Below, in pieces: positions 54,324-64,000 of a stretch of 64,000 nucleotides of DNA; position 1 is the stretch's first letter; every line of letters begins with the position of its first letter. This DNA is from Buxus sempervirens (lineage: Eukaryota; Streptophyta; Magnoliopsida; Buxales; Buxaceae): NCBI GenBank assembly GCA_947561395.2, contig OX387190.1, forward strand, positions 11,154,858 through 11,218,857. Reading direction: 5' to 3'. The notes below the pieces were generated by a model. It had not been told where the DNA came from and did no database searches. It was given only the letters and a program-made list of their open reading frames with translations. Both the position numbers and the translations under genes were made by a program.

Positions 54324-56974
54324 CCCTATTTCAAGAAAAAGCGCACTTGAATAATAATAATAACATTGTCAACAATACTAAAATTATAACAACCAAAATA
54401 ATAATAATGAGAACAAGAATAAGAACAAAATTCTCAACCTACAAGAAAATGAATTGAAATGACAGATTTCTCTAAAGCATATCATAAGAAAGCAAAATAA
54501 CTGCTTCAAATCCAAAATACAATTCTTCTTTATAGTTGGCATTCATAATTTGGCCTGACGTTTCAAGGACTCTTCTCGTTTCAAGGACTCTTCTCCATCA
54601 GATGCAACATCATCCTTGGACTCACATCCACCACAAATGAAACTATTCTTGTTCCTCTTCGCTACCTCTTATTTGCCAGTTTCTCATCTGCCCCGCCACA
54701 ATTAATGTTTGAGTGTCCCCTGATGACTAGACCTATTAAAATGTTTTGTATGAAACTAAGCAACCAAAGAAAATATTTTATATATTATCGTGTGAATGAC
54801 AATCTCCAAGGCCTATCTAGAATGCAGCCATTTTAGTTGAAAATTTAATACCTTACGGGATCACACTGATATGTAGTTTTGTCTTGCAAATCAGTGAGTC
54901 CAAAAGGATTTATGGGTTTCTAAATAAAAGCTACATTTTAGTGGATCCATTCAAGAAAAAGGACAAGCCCAATGGCCAAGCACTATAATCATAAAGGAGG
55001 GCTAAAGTACGGCAATACTTCTTGTTTTATCCTTAAATTCACAACCATTAACACTTCAGTCCCTAAAAATAGGGGTATTCACGAATTACATATTAGGAAG
55101 CTATTCCCCTATTATGTTCTTGGTAAGTTCTATACAGCATATGCAAAGTTTCTTTGGTTCTCTTACATCACGCCCACTATTGCATTTCCAAATTAAAGCC
55201 ATATTATAATGGATCCATTCAAGAAAAAAGGCCAGCTCAATGGCCAAACACTATAATCAGAAACAATGGTTAGATTGCACAAAGACCTTAGTTATGTCCT
55301 TAAATTAACAATCATTAACAAGAAACCATTCCCTAAAGACAGGACTATTCACCAGTTACATATTAAGAAGTCATTCCCCCATTACGTTCTTGTTAAGTGC
55401 TATATGCAAAGTTGCTTGGTTCTCTATACATCATGCCTACTGCTAAGCAGACTTTTTCCATAATCAGGCAAGCTCTCTACAACTGATTCAAAAATTTAAT
55501 TCTTCTATTCTTAAAATTGGGTTCATCTGAAGCAAGGGGAACTACTCCATGCTTATTTCGCAAAGTCTGTTGGATCATATGCACCAATTTCTACATTGAG
55601 GAGATGCAATTAAATAGGGTGATATGAGCAGTTTATGGCATCTTAATCGACTTCAGTTTCTACATTGATAATATACAATTAAATAGCATGATATCAGCTG
55701 TTTATGGCATAATCAACAACTTTAGCTTATGGTTTGACATTAAATACAATAATTTTCTTCATCTTTTAACAATACAGATATCCATTGATACATTCCAGCT
55801 CTCCATCTCACTCAATCAAAATAAAACTTGGACTCTTTTTAAAAGTGTTCTATAAAACCTTCTCCATCCCTATAATGTTGTCAAGAGATTATCTAGGTTG
55901 GATCAAGAACCAATTACTGAAGCTGCTTAGTATCTATCAGAACCAAACTGGATATAACCTACACCGAAACACATGGTGCAGTAGTTTATGCAATCTCCTT
56001 ATACCATACTTCTAAGAGAGGTTAACTGAAACATGTCTACCTTAAAGGCAGAAGTAGCCTTGGATACCAATTGTTGTTCATGTTTCTCCTCATGATGGTT
56101 TCCCAATGCTTCTAGTGTCACATCATATGTTAGGGCACCATAAAATTTCAATATGCACAAACATTTACTTTCACCACAAACATAAGATCTGAAATCCTAC
56201 CGGGGAACAATTTCAAGATTCAAGGGTTCCCTTAATTATTTTATTTTCATCGAGTGCAATGGGACTGAACTCAGTTTTTGAATTCACAGCCCTTTTCCAA
56301 TGTAATCGCTTAAAAAATTGTGATATACAAAACATTAACATGAAAAAGGCTAACTGACTCCTCAATACAGATAGAATAGGAGAGACCCAGCAACATGAGT
56401 AACATTCATGGCTTCAAAATATAATAGAGGTACCTGCTACTACTTCAGACAAAATAGTCCCATTTAAAAGTGAAAGAACATATTGTACTGAATGATGGAC
56501 TTTTCATACATGGAAATTCAATGCCATTTAGACCATTTAACTATAGAACTTTTCTACTGGTGTTCTATATTGTGGATTTTCATCTATCGCAGCAATCATT
56601 CACTTGAAAGTCATTCATCAAATTGATCTTTAGAGTACAAGGTGAACTGGATTTTGGTTCTGCACCAGTTATTCACCTTCTTACAATTTAAGGATAATAG
56701 ACATCCTGAACTAATAACTTAACGAAAACAATATAGTTATTATCTGGGCCTTTTCAGCTTATACTTAGATCCAAATGCTTACAGATTCAATGGGAAGTCA
56801 AGAGTTTTCTAATCTTGCTCTACTCTCACAATCATAGTTTTTAGAAACTTCTAGTGCAATAACTATTTCAATCAAATAAATTTGATTAAAAAAATGTCCC
56901 AAAACTAGTAATAAAACCATAATGTTGAGATATATCAGAATTTAATGCCATCAAATGAAAGATTTTTCACCTAC
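54324..56974. other. Flank below the fimbrin remnant, with a 268-bp tandem duplication
   Basis: No fimbrin exon 8 or later exon could be found on the minus strand here. Two diverged direct copies of about 265 bp lie at 54,926-55,193 and 55,194-55,455 (both contain GGATCCATTCAAGAAAAA and TACATATTA.GAAG). On the minus strand at about 54,730-54,540 a short stretch (GHSNINCGGADEKLANKR, then after a stop NSFICGGCESKDDVASDG) looks coding-like, but I cannot assign it. Confidence 0.4.
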
Positions 56975-59013
56975 CTTTACATCAGCAGAGAAATTTGTAA
57001 CTGCTTTCTTGTATCCTGCTTTCTTCAATTGAAAGTTCATCCACCGCAGTAAAAGCTTCTCTGGAGGTAGGCTCATCAGCTCCTCGATATCCTGTAAATT
57101 TTAAGATTAAAGTGATGAGACAACAGAGATATTGTTTAACACACAGTCCCTTCAAACATGTCAATGAAGACAATCAGAACATCTAAAGGAAAAAAGAACT
57201 GTTTCACCTTACTATCATCAACCAATTCCACCAACTGTGGTGTTTTCTTCAAGTTGACATCCGCTAATAGTTGTATCTGAGAACAAAGTCATCACCAATA
57301 GGAATGATCAGCTACATGAGTATTGAAGTGTACGCATATAAACTGTTAAGAATTAATTAATTCTCTATAAATGATCAGTGTGTAAAACACAACCTTACCT
57401 TGATAATTTGAGAAATCAATCCAAGAACAAGATGGCGCTGAAAGTGAAATTATTTAATATATTAGTTTCTCACAACAACATAGCAAGTGGCATCAACTAA
57501 ACTAGAAAGTTAAATGTTAATGAACAAATAAACCATAATTTAGCCATCTCAAACTAATCCAATAACAATTCAACAGGGTGGGTCGAAGGAAATAGAACAA
57601 GTAAAGCAGCAGAGAATAGAATGCTGCTTCATGTGCAGGACATATCATGTGGCATCTAAGAAAAGACAGGTGACAATAAAACAAATCATAATATTTCATT
57701 AGCTCTAAATGATTAAAGCTCCAACTGCATAATAATTTCATGCCAAACAGAACAATTGACACACTATTGACACATTTAAGAGTAAATGTTGTGCAAAGAT
57801 ATTAAGACACTGTTATCTTTTGTATTTTCGAATGGAACACAATGATTCCAAGCTGATCAAATAGAACACCAGAAGGACTCAACCAAACGTCATTCAAGAC
57901 ATTGAAAATACACACCAGAACAGAGGAACGGCAACTGATATGAAATATAAATTTACCCTTCCCTCAATGAAGTCCTCAGTTCCAATATTGACTACTGTAC
58001 ATCCAATAGCTTTGGCTAAATTAAGGCAGAGTGTATGGTTTTCATTCCTTTCCCATGGATTAAGTACTCTTTTAGTGTTGATGGCTCTTTCATCAATTGT
58101 CCCTGGAACTGCCACATTGATAAGCTTACTGCAACAAGGAATTTCACTTCTCATTATTGAACCCAAATATGCAAAATGATTAATTCAGCATAAAACAATA
58201 GAGTTGACCACAATACCAGAGAAGAACCCCATCCTTTGCAATCTCAAAGAGATCATTCGTCGACGGATCTATTGGAAAATATTTCTTCAAAAACTCATCT
58301 TCTCCAAGGTAGCTATTGATATGCGCAACATATGATGCCTTCTCGGATTAACTAATGGTGTGAAGCAATGTAGTAGTGGCAGCCTTAAGGAAAGCTGATG
58401 AGTTCTTTGCACCAGTACCCACTCTAGCACTCGCATGAGCTTGCAGTTTCAAATAAACCTGCCACAATTTTAACAGAAATCCCATTATGAGTAAAAATTC
58501 TGAAAACCCGATCCCTGTTAGCCAGTGAAACACGTCACAAATCATCTATCAGAAACAGTTCCAACTAATTAGACCTTTAAAATCCCAAATCATCAGTGAC
58601 AACTAAATTCAAAATTCTCATGATCCATTCATCAAAAGAACAGATCTTCGAAGCACGTAAATTACCCTAAGAAAGAGCTCAAAATCGACCTCCTCGTCCA
58701 TGTCTTTATACTATCCGAGTAGAAACGAGGCTCTCTCTTCCTCAGTGAGATTCTCTCCAACAACTTTCAGTTTCAACATTCTCGAAGGCAAGTCCAAGAG
58801 AGTGACACGACCGAGCTCTCTCCTCGTTGAGAGGAACTACAGAACCCTCGTCATTGTCAATAAAATTCGTAACGGGAAAAGAAGAAAGCCAAAGGAGATC
58901 AAAGAAGAGTTGAGGAGTGTCACTTACATTGGATTCAAGCTTCGAAGCTCCACCTGAGTGAACTGGTTCTGAAGCCATGGATCAAAGACCAAGATTCCAC
59001 CGTAACCAGCCAT
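56975..59013 (-). pseudogene. FIM: Fimbrin (plastin-like actin-bundling protein), truncated pseudogene
   Basis: Seven exons with GT-AG introns: 58928-59013, 58666-58836, 58217-58458, 57957-58128, 57399-57437, 57208-57276, 56975-57091. They encode the N-terminus [20 protein letters not shown], the EF-hand-like region (LTEEERASFLLG, DEEVDFELFLR) and most of the first calponin-homology domain ([61 protein letters not shown]), then [19 protein letters not shown]. Fimbrin cross-links actin filaments in the cytoplasm through four such domains; here only the first and the start of the second remain (about 260 of 650-700 residues). Lesions: a 1-bp deletion at the end of exon 1, TAG at 58,713-58,711 in exon 2 and TAA at 58,350-58,348 in exon 3. 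Exons 4-7 are clean. Because introns are kept, this is a duplicated, decayed gene and not a retrocopy. Confidence 0.88.
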
Positions 59014-59163
59014 TTGCAGACGATTCTGTCGAAGGAAGGAAGGAGAGAGCGAGAGAGAGAGAGAGAGAGAGAGGGATTTTGGAAAAGGAGAAAAACGGAT
59101 TCTCTCTCTCACACAGCTTTGAGAGCCTAACAGCACAGGTTTCTGTCCGGAGGGATTTAACAA
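59014..59163 (-). other. 5' leader of the fimbrin remnant with GA microsatellite
   Basis: Upstream of the fimbrin ATG on the minus strand: a CT-rich leader with a (CT)13 run (59,049-59,074). Pyrimidine-rich 5' leaders are common in plant genes. No clear TATA box was identified. Confidence 0.4.
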
Positions 59164-60422
59164 TTCAAAAGATGACGAAATTAGCCCTGAAACCGCGATT
59201 TTATTTTAAATGGATGAATAATCGCGTTATGAGGAGTGATACTGTACAGCCACACCACCATTGTTCCGTAAACTTCCCGGCGAATTTTTTTTGTTTTTTT
59301 TTCAATTCTCCCCTATATAGTTTCATCATGAGGGAAGCTTCTTGACATTTAAACAGAAAAAAAAAAAAAAAAAAGCTTTTTTTTGAAGAAAATTTTACCG
59401 TTTCATGATTTCTTCATTGAAAATATACAAAAATTCACATTAATGGTCATCGTGCTTTTTCCCATATAAGTTTCGCCATCTCTAAAATAACGTAGAAAAA
59501 TTGTGAAACTTTTTTCAAACTTAGTAATACTTGTGTTTTCCTTACACCCCTGCTATGATTGGTACACACTTTAAAAGACATTTGATGGGAGAAGAACGCT
59601 TGTGAAATATATTTTTTTAATATGTCTACGCCAATCATATCATTGGTGCCGGGACATGATTTTGGGTTTATATGGTATTTATCATTACAAGTAAAGCATT
59701 CTATCAAATTCCTTGCCATTGTGTTTTGCCTTGGAGCTAGCCCTTCAATCCAATCTTTAATTAGTTAAATGAAGCTGGTGGCAATAGTGAAAGAAGGTTG
59801 AAATATTTTGCTATGTTTATCGGGATGGGTCCCAGTTGTGGCCGTGAGATGCTACCATGTGGACATCTCACAAACGTGTCTTTTCATGTGGACACACTTA
59901 AAACATTTATAATAATGAAAAATTCAAAAAATACTGATTGTAAGATGCTCCATATGGTAACATCTCACAATCACAATAAGGACATAAACATAATAAAAGA
60001 TTTCATCCAAGTGAAAGAAAGACCACATACCAAACTTCTGCTGAGTGCATGTCGTAAGGATGCATCCTATTTTTCATTTTTTGTTCGAAATAAAAAACAA
60101 GTACACATCGATTTCATACATAAACATTTACACATATTTCATTATTTGGAACAAGGAATGAAACATGCAATGCTTAAAACCATATGTAGTGCGACAAAAT
60201 CATCCACATTTTAAGGCTACACTAGAGAACAACCCATGAATAATATTTCCTTTTTCTTTTTTCTTTTTTTCTTTTGTAAATGTTTAACGTGCGGCCCACT
60301 TGTAAAAAAAAAAGAAAAACATTGTCGAAAAATCCTCCTTCAAGAGCAGGAACCAATGCAGCCTAAAATTGGAGACGTTTTCATCCCATTTGTAAATTAA
60401 TCACCTACACATAGCGGCCAAC
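59164..60422. other. Intergenic; one unassigned open frame
   Basis: AT-rich. A 138-codon plus-strand frame at 59,798-60,214 (MKYFAMFIGMG ... ICSATKSSTF) is open but shows no motif I recognise and no strong start context; it may be chance. An A17 run near 59,360 and T-rich tracts near 60,250 are present. Confidence 0.3.
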
Positions 60423-62111
60423 TGTATACACCCCAAATTGCACTACAAAATGAGAAAATAATGAAAACATGTAATTGGGATTTAAAACAGACCAAAAATG
60501 CATGAAATCCAATAATTTAAGCTTTGCCCGTATTGTATCTATGGGTTGGTCGCACCCGGATTTTGTATACGGGCAGGCAACGCCCATAATGCAAATACGG
60601 ACACGACTTGCCCGTAATACATTTACGGGCGCATTAGATTTGTGCGAATTTTATCCTCTCTCAATTTCTGAGCTTTATCTTCAGTCTAATATCTCTTTAA
60701 ATGAGCGAATTATATCTTTTATTCGTTCGGATTATCCTTGTTGGCCATGGATGGGCATTATCCTTGTGTTTAATTCAATCTGAAACTCTATCTTGCCAAA
60801 CTCTGCTTGCTCAATCCAGGTAAGTCCCTTTTCCCTTTTATTTTCTGTCTTCAATTCTAGAAGTAATAGGATCTTCTCCATTGCTGTAGAATAAGGCCTC
60901 CTTTTATCTTGTATTCCTAAACTTGTCTCTAAGTGCCTCAAGAGTCTCTCTAGCCGTAAAACATAAAGAGAGCTAGGGGAAAGGGGAACAGGTGGATCCC
61001 TAGAATAGAATCCCATAATCTGTTTTTCTCCTTTTTTTTGTAGAATGAGGCCTTTGATTGTGTTTGTATCATCAAACCTATCTCCAAGTACCTCAAGAAT
61101 CCTCTCTAGCCGTAAAACGTGAAGAGAGAGCTAGGGGAAAAGAGAACAGGTGGATCCATAGGGTAGACCCCCATGTGCTCTAATCTGTGAGATGTGGTTG
61201 CTTTGAATATCCTGATCATGTTTTAATTGTTTTTATGTTGAATCTGAATGAATCATATGAATCCATGATGTTTATAACATGAGATCCCCACTTTTTGCTA
61301 AATTTTGGATTTTCACCACTTTTGCACCTACAGCACTGTTTTCGTGATTTTTGTGATATTAGGCTAAGATCCTGGATCTATCATGATCTATATGATAGAT
61401 CTAGATTCAGAAGCCTGAAAATAACTTCTAGGGTTTCATGAAATGGTTTTTGAGTTGTTTTTCACTTTTGAGAGAAGACCCTACGGTCTAAGTTCTCCCC
61501 TTTTGATGTTCTTCATCAACGTGGGTATTTTTTGTTTTGATTTCTTGATTTAATGTGAAATTTGGGCTATATATATGTCCTGGATTGTTCAAGTTCAATT
61601 CTGCAATATTTCATAAAAATCATATTTTCTAGACTTCTAGAATTTAACTTGAAGCCAGATTTTTTAAGTTTTCACTTTATTTTGGTTTTATTTGATTTCA
61701 TCTCAATTTTGTTTTGATCATGAAACCCTAGGAATGGTATGATCATATTTGAAAGTTCTGAATCAATCAGGCTATTCGTATGAAAAAACCATACACTTTT
61801 GTCTTTTTTGTGATTTTTCATGAATTTTATAGCAAGCATTTTTCATTTGAAAAACATGAACAATACCTGGCAACCACCTTGTGTGGATGAATAGGGGTAC
61901 CTAACACCTTCCCCTATTCATAACCTAATCCCCTTACCTATCTCTGGTTGTTTTTTTAATAGGGTTATTTTTATCCTAAATTTGCCTTTTGAGCTTATTT
62001 GATATTTTGGTGCCCATTCACACCTAAACAGAATGGTGGTGATTCTTTGTTTTTAACTAATCCCGTGTAACGATCAAGAAGTCATTGAATTGATTTTTCC
62101 CATGTCTCACA
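60423..62111 (+). mobile_element. Solo LTR S2 of the TatP family, promoter segment deleted
   Basis: 1689 bp, TGTATACACCCC to TCTCACA. The eight half-sites keep the exact 14-bp phase (starts 60526, 60540, 60554, 60568, 60582, 60596, 60610, 60624). Relative to TatP, about 110 bp is missing at 60,799/60,800, which removes the TATA box and start region; the splice donor CAG/GTAAGT (near 60,818), the duplicated CTAGCCGTAAAAC box and the GGTGCCTAACACC-like box (here GGTACCTAACACC) remain. No primer site, polypurine tract or target duplication adjoins it (CCAAC against CTAGC). Confidence 0.85.
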
Positions 62112-63052
62112 CTAGCACAAGCACAACAGGGACCAACAATAAAAACCTTTAGGAAAGGAGCTCGAGGTAGCAAGGAATTGTGGCGCTTGAGGCAGGCGAT
62201 TGACTGTGGGAGGTAGTCATCGTCCCCAGATTGTGATCTGGGTTTTGGTTTAGATTCTTCCAATAATCCGATCAACTCCGGCAATTCTGTCCAACTCCCC
62301 TTCTCATTTTCTCTTTGGAGTCTTCTGCTATCGCTGCTTTCTCCTTGAGGCATCTAAACCGCGCTTGTAATTTCCCTTGGTAGGAGTTCGACCCCCCACT
62401 GATGGACTCGGTTGAAGCTGAATCCGACAATTTTGAAGGGGACGACAATGGGGGTTACCACCGGCTTTCTTTGGCAAGAAAGCCGATTTTGGGTACCCCC
62501 TTTTCTAGTTTAGTTTCCCTTTCTTGGTTAAAGTTTATCTGTGTCTATGTATGTATCTTGTGTTAGGTCCTACTGGTGTTGTGTTGTTGTTTTTTGTTGT
62601 TGTCGATAATGGTTTTGAAGGTCGGGTTTTGTCTCTGTTTGTGTTTTTTGTCTCTTGGAACAGGGTTGCCATGGTCAAACCCTATCGCCTATGTCTCTTT
62701 GTGTGGCTGAGGTCTGGCTCACTGGTTCCTCGTCAACTTTTTCTCTCATTGCCCTTGGCGATGGTTTCCTTCCCTCCGTTAGGAGCTTTTTGTTTAATTC
62801 GCTCAGGTGTGGACCCTTCGTCAGAACAAACCGCTGATTTCCAGCCGGTTTCTGTGGCTCTTGTCGCCGATCTGACATTTTCTTTCCGAGACGTAGGTGA
62901 TCGGGTTGATGCTATGGTGGTCTTGTTTCTTAAGTATTTTGTTGGTCCCATCGTTCTCTTGTTCTTCCGGTAGGTTGTTGTCTCTGTAATTTGGCTTTTG
63001 TTTAATGAATGTACGTAGGCTTTGCCTTTCACCCAAAAAAAAAAAAAACAAA
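62112..63052 (+). other. Possible poly(A)-tailed retroposon remnant
   Basis: The plus strand ends in an A14 run (63,033-63,046) after TTTAATGAATGTACGTAGGC and CTTTGCCTTTCACCC, a tail that resembles plant LINE 3' ends. Upstream there is GT-rich sequence with open frames (62,524-62,973) in which no reverse transcriptase or endonuclease motif is visible. It could be a 5'-truncated LINE or a processed sequence; evidence is weak. Confidence 0.3.
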
Positions 63053-63472
63053 GTAAATAGGGTGTTTTCATCATTTCACAATAATAGGGTTTTGTCGACA
63101 AATTTTTAATTGTGAAGGGTACACATGGGCAATGCGTGCTTTTTGGAAAAGTTTCGATAAAGGAGGGATGCTTTGGTGTAGCGTCGTGTTCAAACTTTGA
63201 AAAGCCAAGGCTGATAGTGATAGTGAAAGGAGGCGAGGAGTTTGCATCTGGTGGATCCTTTATCTGGATTTGTTGTATAGGTACCACGGTGATGTGCGAC
63301 GCGTGGACTGGTTGGCTTGAACCTACGCCCACAGCCAAACGCAGTTCTCGCCCAAATCGACCCCAGCCAAAATCAAAAAGCTTCCCCAAAATGTTTTGGC
63401 ACCAGCCCCATTAATCAACCCGACGAAATCAAAAACCTTCCCCAACTCAGATTGCGAACTAGGATCCAGCTC

Positions 63473-63626
63473 TTCCCCAAATCACCACAGCCAAATCATC
63501 TTCCCCAACTCACCACAACGAAATCATCTTCCCCAAATCACCACAGCCAAATCGTGAGTTTGAAATCGTTTTCCCCAAATCAACACAGCCAAATCGTCTT
63601 CCCCGAATCACCACAGCTAAATCGTC
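63473..63626. repeat. 28-bp tandem repeat, five copies
   Basis: Unit TTCCCCAAATCACCACAGCC followed by AAATCATC or AAATCGTC. Copies start at 63473, 63501, 63529, 63571 and 63599; the third is lengthened by 14 bp. The unit is not a multiple of three, so the proline-rich frames across it are probably incidental. Confidence 0.8.
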
Positions 63627-63726
63627 TTCCCCAAACCTGTGGTCTACGTGCGGCTGATTCAAGACCAACGTGCGGCTGATTCGAGGGTTTTGTGAGAGCA
63701 TTTGGTCTTCCTTCTTTGTGGTATCC

Positions 63727-64000
63727 TGTGAGACATGGGAAAAATCACCGAGATGATTTCCCTCCGTCAGTACACGGGCTCAACGTAAAAATGGGAGAGT
63801 CGCCACCATTCAGATTTTTGGGTGTGAATGGACACCAAAAGATTCAAAATAAGCAAAAATAGCTAAAAGGCAAATTCTAGAGTAAAAATAACTCTACTTG
63901 AAAATCAAATCCAGAGATGGGTAAGGGGATTAGATTATGAATGGGGGAAGGTGTTAGGCACCCCCATTCACCCACACAAGGTGGTTGCCAAGTGTTTATT
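63727..64000 (-). mobile_element. TatM-family LTR, cut by the window end
   Basis: Plus-strand reading starts TGTGAGACATGGGAAAAATC and follows TatM 35,231-35,510 closely (GGGAGAGTCGCCACCATTCA, GGTGTTAGGCACCCCCATTC). Only the 3' end of the LTR is inside the window. The base before it is not a primer site (TGGTATCC), so it is either a 3' end next to other DNA or a solo LTR. Confidence 0.85.

Noticed and set aside
59798-60214. Novel 138-residue protein gene
   Set aside because: No recognisable domain, AT-rich, no conserved context; kept only as a note in the intergenic entry.
62524-62973. 149-codon plus-strand frame
   Set aside because: GT-rich hydrophobic translation without motifs; overlapped by an open minus frame; no start or splice support.
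63317-63679. Proline/serine-rich protein frame
   Set aside because: Produced by the 28-bp tandem repeat, whose length is not a multiple of three.

Overview
The window is nuclear DNA of a flowering plant, probably a eudicot with a large, repeat-rich genome. Evidence: two Tat-lineage Ty3 (gypsy-type) LTR retrotransposons with the plant-type second RNase H, a hAT transposon, MITEs, a CACTA end, several large solo LTRs, GT-AG introns, and an intron-bearing fimbrin (actin-bundling) gene remnant. No bacterial features, tRNA or rRNA genes were seen.

Layout. 1-1898: flank with a Mutator-type MITE. 1899-47925: a nested stack that appears to sit inside one hAT transposon (1907-47917, 8-bp target duplication CTTCATAC). 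Inside the hAT transposase gene lies a large solo LTR (K1, 2916-41613). Inside that are a CACTA end and a solo LTR (S1, 3485-38444). S1 was split by a full Tat element on the minus strand (TatM, 4393-37536, target duplication ATATC). TatM was in turn split inside gag by a second full Tat element on the plus strand (TatP, 16079-31607). The hAT also took a PIF/Harbinger-like element with a hAT MITE inside it (42007-43204) and another solo LTR (K2, 44415-47143). 47926-54323: microsatellites, a TIR element holding a 20-bp array, and further LTR pieces (K4, K3). 56975-59013: a truncated fimbrin pseudogene on the minus strand (7 exons, one frameshift, two stops). 60423-62111: solo LTR S2 (TatP family) with its promoter segment deleted. 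63473-63626: a 28-bp array. 63727-64000: start of a TatM-family LTR that leaves the window.

TatM and TatP share one architecture: LTR, primer site, long leader, gag, aspartic protease, G-patch, reverse transcriptase, degenerate RNase H, second (archaeal-type) RNase H, integrase. Both are broken. TatM also carries, between integrase and its 3' LTR, an antisense gene exon with a textbook 3' splice site; it encodes a plant-mobile-domain-like protein with a coiled coil. TatP lacks it.

The most striking signal is a strictly phased array of short inverted half-sites. TatP-family LTRs carry eight 7-bp half-sites (GCCCGTA/TACGGGC) exactly 14 bp apart with alternating orientation, and the TatP leader repeats the pattern with five dyads. 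TatM-family LTRs and leader carry GTATCCGG/CCGGATAC dyads (17 bp between arms) at exactly 39 bp. So each family has its own motif and period, in the same two places. The unrelated K2 and K3 LTRs carry a third motif (CGCTCGA) with 12/15-bp spacing. I know of no description of this; it looks like a family-specific protein-binding or RNA-hairpin array.
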